Shown here in pieces: positions 50,707 through 61,500 of a stretch of 64,000 nt of DNA (position 1 is its first letter; every line of letters starts with the position of its first letter). The stretch comes from Tenacibaculum singaporense (GTDB lineage: Bacteria > Bacteroidota > Bacteroidia > Flavobacteriales > Flavobacteriaceae): NCBI RefSeq assembly GCF_003867015.1, contig NZ_CP032548.1, positions 1,679,001 through 1,743,000 of the forward strand, read 5' to 3'. The notes under the pieces were generated by a model. The model was given only the letters and a program-made list of their open reading frames with translations, made no database searches and was not told where the DNA came from. Position numbers and translations under genes: made by a program.

Positions 50707-52536
50707 ATGATTAGAAAAATTACTTTATTTATTATTATAGTATTAAATGTGTTTGTGGTACAAGCACAGTTTTCTGGTGGTGAACAGCAATATAGTAGCT
50801 TTAGTTCACGTAACTTTATGAAATTTAATCGTTTTTTAACGGTACCTACTTTTTCTGCTCTAAGAGAAAATAAAACTTCACTTTCTGCTATAGTTAGGAA
50901 TAGTAATGTTGAGTTTGAAGACAACCCCAGATTATATTTGGCTACATATTCAGGGAAAATGCGGGAAAATGTAGGAGCTGGTTTAGCAATTTATCAACAA
51001 GAAGTAGGAGTTTTTAAAGATTTCGGTGCCTTAGCTAACTATGCGCACCGTTTGCAGTTAAATGAAACGATGGATTTAACTTTTGGATTTAACTTCCTGT
51101 ATAGCAGAAGAAGTGCAGATGGGTTAAAAGTAAATTCAGCAGAACCAGATCCTCAAATTTCAAATTACCAAGATCTTCCTATCGTTAATTTTCAACCAGC
51201 AATAACATTATCTATAGGAAAGTTTGATGTAGGAGTGTTTTTTGAGAATTTAGTTGATTTTAATCTGAAAAAGAGTGAAATGGCTACTTCTTTTGGAGAA
51301 AAAACATTTTCAGGACATTTAATGTATTCACATGAATTAACTTACGCAAAAGGACTTTTTGAAGGAGCAGATATACGAATGTTAGCAATGGCAAGAAAAC
51401 CGGGAAATGGAGAATTTGGTTATGGGGCAAATGCTATTGTAGATTTACCTAAAGCAGGTTGGGTAAAAGCGGGTTATGATAAAACGTACGGTATTTCAGC
51501 AGGTGTAGGAGTGAATTTATCGGATAAGCTAGCAATTGGTTTTACCTATGAAAAGAGTAGTTTTGCCGCAACTAATGAAATAGGGTTGATTTATAACTTT
51601 GGAAAAAGGTCGTTTACTAGAGAACGCCCTAAAAGAAGAACAGGCAATGTAAAAGTAAACCTTCCAGAACGAGCACCAAAACGTGAAATTGAATATAAAA
51701 ATCCAGAGCACAACGATTTATCTGATGAAATTCAACAAGCACAAGATTCTATTGATATTCTGAATAAGAAAATTGATGAGGTGTTACGTTTATTGAAAAA
51801 TCAACCAGCACCGAAAACAACTACAAATACAGTAATAATAAGAGATACGGTTCAGTCAAAAGATACTTCATTAAAAAGAAGGTCAAATAAACCATGGCGT
51901 AAGAGTACAATAACACGTTCAGGAGGAGGCGGTACTATGTATTATGTAGTTTCTGATCAGTTTAGAAGTAAAGAAAATGCAGAAGCATTAATAGATAAAT
52001 GGTCTCGATTAGATATTGAAGCAAAATATGTATTTGAACCTAAGAAAAAGTTGTATTACGTTTACCTTGATAGGTTTGCAAAAGAGGAAGATGCAGAAGA
52101 AGAGGTAGATAATTTTAACGATAAAACTCGATTATTTGAAAAGAACGATGAGAAGAAAGATAACTCAACGATAAAAGTTCAAAAAACAACAAAAGATCCA
52201 GTATATGTGGTTAAAATTACTTTAGGAGGGGCACTGAGTAGTTATGAAGAACCTAAAACACAACCACCTGCTAGAGTTTATCCTATGGAAGCTGAAGGAG
52301 TAGAACCAGGGTACTATTTAAGAGTATATGTTAACTCACAAAAAGCATTAGCAGATAGAAATGTAGATGAGTTACGAAATGATAATATAGATGCAGATTA
52401 TTTTGTAGACCCCAAAACAGGATTTATGCATGTTTACATTTTTAAAACAACTGATAGAGCAGAAGCAATAAAAATGTACAATACAAATTTAAATGGAGCC
52501 TTTTACGATCGTAAAGCAATCGTACAAATAAAATAG
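50707..52536 (+). CDS. sprD: SprD-like protein: PorP/SprF-type barrel fused to SPOR-like repeats
   Basis: A 609-residue protein. Residues 1-20 are a signal peptide (ending VVQAQ). Residues about 25-300 are a PorP/SprF-like outer-membrane barrel (FMKFNRFLTVPTFSALRENK, VGAGLAIYQQEVGVF, YDKTYGISAGVGVNLSDKLAIGFTYE). A linker with a coiled coil (DEIQQAQDSIDILNKKIDEVLRLL) leads to two SPOR-like modules (about 410-470, MYYVVSDQFRSKENAEAL; about 535-605, GYYLRVYVNSQKALADRNV). PorP/SprF proteins link T9SS substrates to the gliding machinery. SPOR modules bind denuded peptidoglycan, so this could bridge the barrel to the cell wall. It lies 7 bases after the SprC-like gene. The symbol follows gene order. 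Confidence 0.75.
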   Translation: MIRKITLFIIIVLNVFVVQAQFSGGEQQYSSFSSRNFMKFNRFLTVPTFSALRENKTSLSAIVRNSNVEFEDNPRLYLATYSGKMRENVGAGLAIYQQEVGVFKDFGALANYAHRLQLNETMDLTFGFNFLYSRRSADGLKVNSAEPDPQISNYQDLPIVNFQPAITLSIGKFDVGVFFENLVDFNLKKSEMATSFGEKTFSGHLMYSHELTYAKGLFEGADIRMLAMARKPGNGEFGYGANAIVDLPKAGWVKAGYDKTYGISAGVGVNLSDKLAIGFTYEKSSFAATNEIGLIYNFGKRSFTRERPKRRTGNVKVNLPERAPKREIEYKNPEHNDLSDEIQQAQDSIDILNKKIDEVLRLLKNQPAPKTTTNTVIIRDTVQSKDTSLKRRSNKPWRKSTITRSGGGGTMYYVVSDQFRSKENAEALIDKWSRLDIEAKYVFEPKKKLYYVYLDRFAKEEDAEEEVDNFNDKTRLFEKNDEKKDNSTIKVQKTTKDPVYVVKITLGGALSSYEEPKTQPPARVYPMEAEGVEPGYYLRVYVNSQKALADRNVDELRNDNIDADYFVDPKTGFMHVYIFKTTDRAEAIKMYNTNLNGAFYDRKAIVQIK

Positions 52537-52583
52537 AATACATAACAGAAGAACTTGATTAATTAATTCCCCCAATTGAAATT

Positions 52584-55500
52584 ATGAAAAGAATAATTAC
52601 TTTATTAATACTTGTATTACAAACCTTTTTTAGTTTTTCACAAGAAGAACCGGAAACAACTTCAAAAGTTTTAAATGAAGCAAAAGGTTATGCTAAGTTA
52701 AAAGCATCCTTATCATTAGAAACGCAAAAATATGGAGCCAAGTTAGCAGCTGGTTTTAATCAACGTACTATAAATCCTGATGGAACTTCAGGTGGTATAA
52801 ACATAAAAGGAGATATTACATTTATAGCCAATAATGTTTTAAGTAGAGATCGAGGTAATCAATATGATCCTGAGTATCCGTATGACGGTTCTAGTTCAAA
52901 TGGAAATCTCAATATGCAATATATTGATATAGATAGTGATGCCTCAACATTTTCATCAAGTTCTGATGTGTTAAGTTTACCTACTTGTTCAAGAGTAGTA
53001 TATGCAGGATTATACTGGGCTGGGGTTTACCCATATGAAACATGGAATTATGAAAACAGATCAGGTAACCCAAATCAAATTAAATTTAGATTACCAGGAG
53101 GGGTTTATCAAGATATAACTGCAGACGAAACAGTTTATGACCAAGGTTTTAGTTATGTTTATTATAAAGATATTACATCTGATATTCAAGGGCTTTCAGC
53201 TGTAGACCCAGAAGGTCATAACGGTACATATGTTGCAGCAAACATTAGAGCAACAAGAGGAGAGGATCCAGATGGGCTAGGAGGTTCTGGAGGTTGGACC
53301 ATGGTAGTAATTTATGAAAATCAAACACTATCAAGTAAAAACATTGCTATTTTTGATGGTTATGCTGATGTAGATGGAAGTAATGATGTGGAGTTATCAT
53401 ATTCTGGTTTTACTACGGTGCCTGTTGGAAACCCAGCAAACCCAGCACCAGTAAGAGTTAGCCTGTTGGCTGCTACGTTAGAGGGGGATAGAAGTATTTC
53501 AGGAGATAGGTTTCAAATAGAAGATACTAGTGGCAACTATGTAAGTCAATCTACACCAAATATAAACCCAAGTTATAACTTTTTTAATGGTTCTATAAGT
53601 ATAAATGATCAATATTTAACTTCTCGTATTCCAGATAGTGAAAATACATTAGGGTTTGATGTAGACTTATATCAATTAAGTAATACTAATAATAGTGTTA
53701 TTACTAATGGGCAAACTTCTGCTAATGTTAGATTCACTACTAGTGGGGATGTTTATTGGCCTTTTTTAAATGCTTTGGCAGTTGAAATAATTGAACCAGA
53801 GCTACAAATGGTGAAATCTGTTTTAGATGGTAGCGGTAACGATATTCAAGGGACACCTGTAGGCTTAGGTAGTGAATTATGGTATAATATAAGCTTTCAA
53901 AATGTAGGTACTGATGATGCAACTAATACGGTTATAACGGATAGGTTACCTAAAAATGTAGACTTATTAGAAACTTCTACAGGAGGAACTGTGTATAATG
54001 GTGTGCGTTTCGACATCGATTTACCTGCCGGAGTAACAATAGTGGGGTATGAAGCACCATCAGCAACGAATGGTTTTAGAGCTCAAGTAGAGTTTGGAAT
54101 ACCAGATAGTATGGTACAAGAAAATGGAGCAGAATATAATATTCGTTTACATGTACAAGTTGTTTCTGATTGTAATGAGTTAAGAGATGTCTGTTCTAAT
54201 GTGGTTCAAAACCAGGCTTTTGCTAGATTTGAAGGAGTTAGAGGTGGAGTTGTAGTAGACAATGAACCTAGTTATTCAGGTTTTGATAGTTGTGATTTTG
54301 GTATTGTAGGATCTTCAAACTTCTTAGTTAATTTAGATGATTGTGATTTTAGAAGAACAGAGGTTCTTTGTGGAGGAAGTATAGAATTAACAGCAGGAGA
54401 CGGTTTTGATACTTATAGTTGGGAAGATGAAAATGGTCAGTTTTTAGGAAATACTCAAAGTATTACAGTAAGTAGTGCAGGAGTATATACTGTAACTAAA
54501 ACAACAACCTTAGGCTGTATTACAAAACCAGAAATTGTAGAAGTAATAAGTTTTGCTAATGTGTCAAACCCATTAGCTCCACCTTTTGCAGATAGATTCA
54601 ATACATCTTGTACTAGTAATACTACAGAGTTGGCTGAAATTTATTTATGTGGAAGCACAACAGAATCAAGAGATATTACTTTACCTTTCGCAGGATCAAA
54701 TACAACTGTAGAATGGTTTAAATTAAATGGAGATGGTGGTTGCGGCTATAACTTTGAAACTGAAGATTGTGCACCTACTTCTACTGGATGTTCTTGGAGT
54801 TCGTTAGGAACAGATTTAACTCAATCTTTTGATGAAACAGGAGCTTATAAACTAGAAGTTTTATATGACGGTACGTGTCCGAAAACATATTATTTTAATG
54901 TATTTAGAAACTCATTAACTCCTACTGTTGTACCAACTGATATTTTATGTGGTACAGACGGAAGTATTGTGGTTAATGGTGTACCTGATGGGTATGAATA
55001 TAGTTTATCAGGCAATGGTACAACGACTCCTTTTCAAACAAGTAATACTTTTTCTATAACTAACCCAGGAGATTATACTGTAACAATTCGTCAAGTTGGT
55101 TCTAACGGATCTTGTAATTATGTTACAGATAGTGTAAATATACAAAGTCTAGATATTGGTTTAAATGTGCTTACAAATATTGATGTTTGTGGTGGAGCAT
55201 CAGAACTTACGGTACAGATAGAAAATGTTCCAGGTAGATATTCTTATGAAATAAGAAAGGATAATGTATACATGGCAGGGTCTAATGGCTTTATTGATAG
55301 CAATGACCAAAGATATACCATAACAGAGAGTGGTACTTATGAAATTCTTGTAAGTACAGAAGGTGGTTGTTCAGCAAATGAAACAAGAGTAATAACGTTA
55401 CCTGAGCCAATTGCACTTTCAGCAATTACAACAAAAAACATTACTTGTGAAAATGGTAGCTCTCCAGGAATTATAACACTAACACCAAGTGAAGGAACTT

Positions 55501-58500
55501 CACCATACGAATATGCTGTAATTTCTGTAAATGGAACTCCAGTAGCAGATGTTGATAAAGTATATTTTACTGACACAACGTACGAAGTTCCAATGGGAAG
55601 TGAAGGAACATATGTGTTTGAAGTAAGAGATGATAACAACTGTAGCACAACTGCTGAAGCTACTGTTGTGGTTGAACCAGCATTGCAGTTTACGGCAACA
55701 CCAACAAATATTGCATGTAATGGAGATAATGATGGTACGATACAAGTAACGTTAACAGGAGGTGATGCTACAGGATATACTTTAGAATATAGTATAGATG
55801 GTTTTTCTACAACGAATAATACAGGTGTATTTTCTGGATTATCAGTTGGTTCTTATAACATTGATATTAGAGCCTCAAAAAACACCTATCAATGTACTTA
55901 CCAAGTAAGTGCTACAATTACAGAACCACCAGCGCTTAGTGCAGAAGTAGTAAAAGAAAGAGACTACAACTGTGGTGCAGGAGGTAAAGTAAGATTTGAA
56001 AATGAAACTGGAGGTACTGGAGGATATGAATATGGTATAGGTACTGTAGATGGTAGTGGAAACGTAACAAATATTGATTATTATTCTTTTGATGATAACG
56101 GGTCGGCAGAAGCAGTATTTAATAGTTTGACTCCAGGATTCTACCGTTTTTACATAAGAGATGAAAATGGTTGTGTATATGAAATACCAGGAGATATTGA
56201 AATTTTGGATTCTCCAAACGCACCACAATTAGTACCAGATATAACTTATAATTGTGACGGTACAGGAAATGTAGTATTAGGACCACCTTCAGAAATAAAA
56301 AATAATTACGAATACTCTCTAGATGGAGCACCAACAACTAATATTAATAACTTTCCAAATTTAGCCCCAGGTCCTCATGAGATTTTGGTATACTATAAAG
56401 GTCAAGATTGTAGTACGTTAGTAAGTTTTGTTATTGAACAAAATCAAGCGTTTACAGGTAGTATTGTAGGATCTACGGATAGTGAATGCTATGGGTCAGA
56501 TAATGGAACCGTTACTATTTCAGCGAATAACGTTATTGGAGGAAGCTTTGAGTATTCTACAGACGGAGGAACTACTTGGTCAATGACCGCCGATAATCCA
56601 TATAGGGTTGTAGGATTGGCTGCAGGAACATATAATATATTTATAAGAGAAACAGCCAACGGACAAACTTGTCCAATAGACTTAGGAAATGTTGTTATTA
56701 ATCAACCTGAGGAGTTAACACTTTCTGCTTCAGCTACTCAAGAAGTAACTTGTAATACAGCAACAGGAACAATAACAGCTTCAGCTACAGGAGGGATTCC
56801 TCCTTATACATTTAGTATTGATGGAGGGGCTACTTGGCAGTCATCCCCAGTATTTTCAAATGTACCACCAAGAGCAACTGATTACATTGTAATGGTTAGA
56901 GACAGTAGAAGCTGTAATGAATGTGGATGTACAGCAAATTTATTTGAAAATGGTGGTTTTGAGTTACCTGCTAATTCAGCAACAACATACCAGCAAATGA
57001 ATGAAGATTTAGTTCCAGGTTGGGATTCTACAGCGTCGGATAATTTGATTGAAATTTGGTATAATGGATTTAATGGAGTTCCCGCTCATGAAGGTAACGC
57101 TTTTGCAGAATTAAATGCTAATACGGTTTCTTCTTTATACCAAGAGTATTGTACACAACCAGGAGACGTAATTAATTGGTCAGTAGCACACAGAGGTAGA
57201 AGTGGTGTAGATGAAGCAACTGTAAAAATAGGAAGTGATTTAGCTACCGCTTCAGTTGTTGAAACTATGAGTGATGGTACTTCTGCATGGGGAGTATATT
57301 CAGGGACATATACTGTTCCTGTAGGACAATCAACTACGGTTATTGCATTTGATGCATTGTCGACGGCTGGAGGAAATAACACTGTAGGAAACTTTATTGA
57401 TGATGTACAAATTAATATTAATAGAACAAACTGTGTACCAGTTAGTGTGCCTATAGTAGAACCAGCTTCTGTAGATTTTACGGTAACACCAGTAACATGT
57501 TATGATGGTAGTAATGGAACACTTACGGTTAATGTAACTTCAGGTAATGATGATTACCAGTTTAGTTTAGATGGTGGAGCGACATGGCAAACACCTAATG
57601 CGGCAACACCAACAGAATACATTTTTACAGGATTAACAGATGGTACTTATGATGTTACCGTACAAGATGGTAAAGGTTGTAGCGATACACAACAGGCAAC
57701 AATTCTTCCACAAGTAACAGCAACAGTTACTACAGTAAGCGCAACATGTAATGATGGTCAAATCGTAATTACCCCAAGTGGAGGCGATGGAACTTATCAA
57801 TATTATATAGAGGATACGTCAAGTGCTATTGCTCCAATAACGACAACATCAAGTCCAGTAAATGTACCTTCAGGTACATATAATGTATATGTAAGAGATA
57901 AAAATGGAGGAACAGACTATTGTGAATTTACAGATACAGTAACAGTAAATCAAATAGTAAATCCTACACATACAACTACTGTTGTACAACCTAAATGTAA
58001 TGGAGAAACAGGAACAATTAATGTTACTGTAGCCAACGGTACAGCAAATTATACAGTTACCGTTACAGGTTCTGGAGCTCCAATAACACAAGGGCCTTCA
58101 AATGGGTTGAATTATACATTCTCAGGGTTAGCTGTTGATACTTATCAAATAGTAGTGACTGATGCTAATGGATGTTCATCATCACCTACAACAGAAACAA
58201 TAACAGCCCCATCTGCTTTAACAGGAGGTAGTGCTACAGCAACAGATTTAATGTGCAGTCCTTCAGGAACTATTTTAGGAACAATCACTTTTACAGCTCC
58301 AACAGGAGGTACAACAGATTACTTATATTTTTATAAGTTAACAAGCGATAGTAATTATACACAAGCAGGAAGCACTACGGTAACAAATCTAGCTCCAGGA
58401 AACTATGATACCAGAGTGGTGGATGCTAATGGATGTATTTTAGACTTAAACCCAGTAACTATTGCAGATTTACCTACTGAACCAACATTGAATAGTACAG

Positions 58501-61500
58501 TAGATTATAACTGTGATGGAACAGGAAATATTACAATAACTCCTTTAGATGGAACTTACATTTATTCATTAGATGGAGGAATACCACAAACAGGTAACAA
58601 TGTATTTAATAATGTAGCAGTAGGAACCCATACTATTTCTGTTGAATATGGGAGTAATTGTACGACAGATATTACGGTAAATGTTGAACCAAATCAAGAG
58701 TTTACAGCTGCTATTACAGGTAATTCAAAAACATGTATTGGAAGTAACGATGGAACAATTACTGTAGAGACTTCTTTTCCTTCGAATACTCCAACTTCAT
58801 TTGAATATAATGCTAATGGAAATGGATGGCAAGCAGCAGGAACAAACCCATTTACAATAACAGGTTTACCAGTAGGACTAAACACGATTGAAGTTCGCCC
58901 TAATAGTGCATCACCAGCAGCTTGTACAATAACATTACAAGAAACATTGGTAGATCCAACACCAATAGTGGTAACGGCACCTGTAACAAAAGAGATTACT
59001 TGTAATCCTGCTACAGGAGCTACAATTACTCCAGATGCAAGTGGAGGTAACGGACCAACATATACTTATGAATTATTAGATAGCTCAAACAATTCTATAT
59101 CATTTACAGATGTGCCAGCAGGAACTTACACAGTAGTAGCAACTGACAGGTTAGGATGTACAGGTTCTGTGGGGGTAACAGTTGCCCCAATAGAGACAGT
59201 AACTTTTAATGCTGAACCTCAGTGTTATGATGGAACTAATGGACAAATAGTTATAACAGTTAACTCGGGTAATGGTGATTATACCTTTAGTTTAAATGGA
59301 ACTACATGGCAAACACCAACACCTTTAACCTCTAATACTTATACATTCTCTGGATTATCTGATGGAAATTACACAGTATATGTACAAGATGGCAGAGGAT
59401 GTACAGAGAATACTCCAGTAACTATTAATCCACAATTATCAGCTACAGCAACACCTACTAATGCAAGTTGTAACCCTACAGGAGAAATTTTAGTGAATGC
59501 TACAGGAGGATCAGGAAGTGGATATGAGTTTTCAGTAGTGACTGATGGTTCATTAGCAGGAGCGTATGCATCAACAAACCCTGTCACAGGTTTAGCATCA
59601 GGAACTTATGATGTGTATGTGAGAGATGATGAAGGCTGTGAATATGTCGTTCAAGATATAGTTGTAGCTTCGGTTACACCTGTTGAAATTGACGTTACGA
59701 CTAACGAACCAACTTGTAATGGAGATACAGGAAGTATAGATGTAGCAATTTTAGCCAATACAGGAGAGTCTCCTTATACAATTACAATTTCTGATAGTGG
59801 AGGAGGGTATACAAACACAATTAATAATTTTGTAGGATCAAGTATTAGTTTCGATAATTTAGCAGTAGAGACTTATACCATTACAATTACAGATGCTTTA
59901 AATTGCCAGGATACAAAAACTGTAACATTAACAGATCCACCAGCAATTGTAATGGATATAGAAGATGTTTTACCAGCAGGTTGTATTGAAGATACATCTC
60001 AGACAGGGTTTAATTTTATTAACATAGATCCTGTAACTTATTTACCTAATACTTTACAGTATAGTTTAGATAATGGTGTTACATGGATAAACTTTACTGA
60101 TACGAATGGTCAAATAAGAGGATTAAACTCTGGAGACGTAGTACACCCTGTATTACAAACAATTGATAGTTCTGGTACTACACTGTGTTTAGTAGCATAC
60201 GGACCATATGAAATTCCATACAACGTTACCGGTTTAATTGTAGACCCTATAGCAAACCCAAGTGACTGTTCAGTTGGTTTTTCGGTAACTGTAGAAGCAT
60301 TAGGAGGTGGTTTAACTAGTGAATTTGAATTTGCCATTAACTCCCCTTCAGGTTGGGTTGGACCTGATGCACTTAATAATGGAACACTTGGTGATCCAGA
60401 CAGAACATATACTTTTACAGGTTTAACACCAGGATTAACGTATGAATTTTTTGTTAGAGATACAAAAGGGACAGCTGATCCATCAGATGATTGTATTGAA
60501 AAAAATAATGAAGATCTTTATATTGATTTTACTCCTACTGTACCTATTACTAGTACTGTAAATAATCAAGCCTGTTTTGGTACAAACTCAGGTCAAATAA
60601 CATTCACAATAGATAACACTAGTGGTGATTTATCGAATGATTTTACTTGGACATTGTATGAAAGAGATGCAACAACAAATGTAGGCTCAGCAGTAGCTGG
60701 TTATACAAATATTGCACAAAGTGGTTTTACAAATATTACAGTAACAGGTCTTTCACCAGGTATATATTATATAGTATTAACGAATGATATAGGAACTTGT
60801 GATTTCGGAAGTCAAGATGTAGAGATAATTGAAGGAACAGAAATTTCAGGGCAAGTAACTAAAGTAAGAGATATTACTTGTAGTGTAGATGGTTTAGTAA
60901 GAATTGAAAATGTAGTAGGAGGTTTCCCAGGTTACACTTATACTTTTAATGTAACAAATGGAACTGGAGTTTTATCAGGTAATACAATTACTGTTGCAGC
61001 AGGAACTGTAACTGGTTCACCAGTAACAGTTGAAGCTTTTGCTCAAGATACGAATGGTTGTGGACCAGTAAGTTTAGGTACGGTGGCTTTAAATTTAAGC
61101 CCTTCACCAAATATTGTCTCTGCAATTCCTGCAAGCTGTGATACAAATAAAACAATAACAGTTAATGCAAATAATGGTACAGCTCCTTATAGTTACTCTA
61201 TTGATGGAGGTACAACATTTACTTCTCCAACAAGTAATACGTCATATACCTTTAATGGATTAACACCAGCAAGTTATGATGTAGTAGTTAGAGATGCTAA
61301 TGGGTGTACGGATACTGCAACAGGAATAATTGTAAATCCAGACATAGACTTTAACTTAAGTGTAACTCAAAATGCTACTTGTGTACCAGGTAATGATGGT
61401 CAGGTAGAAATAAATGTAACTTCAGGTACTGGAGGAAATTATAATTATTCATTTGATACAGGGTCAAATGGAACAATAACTTCCCCTGCAACTTCAACTA

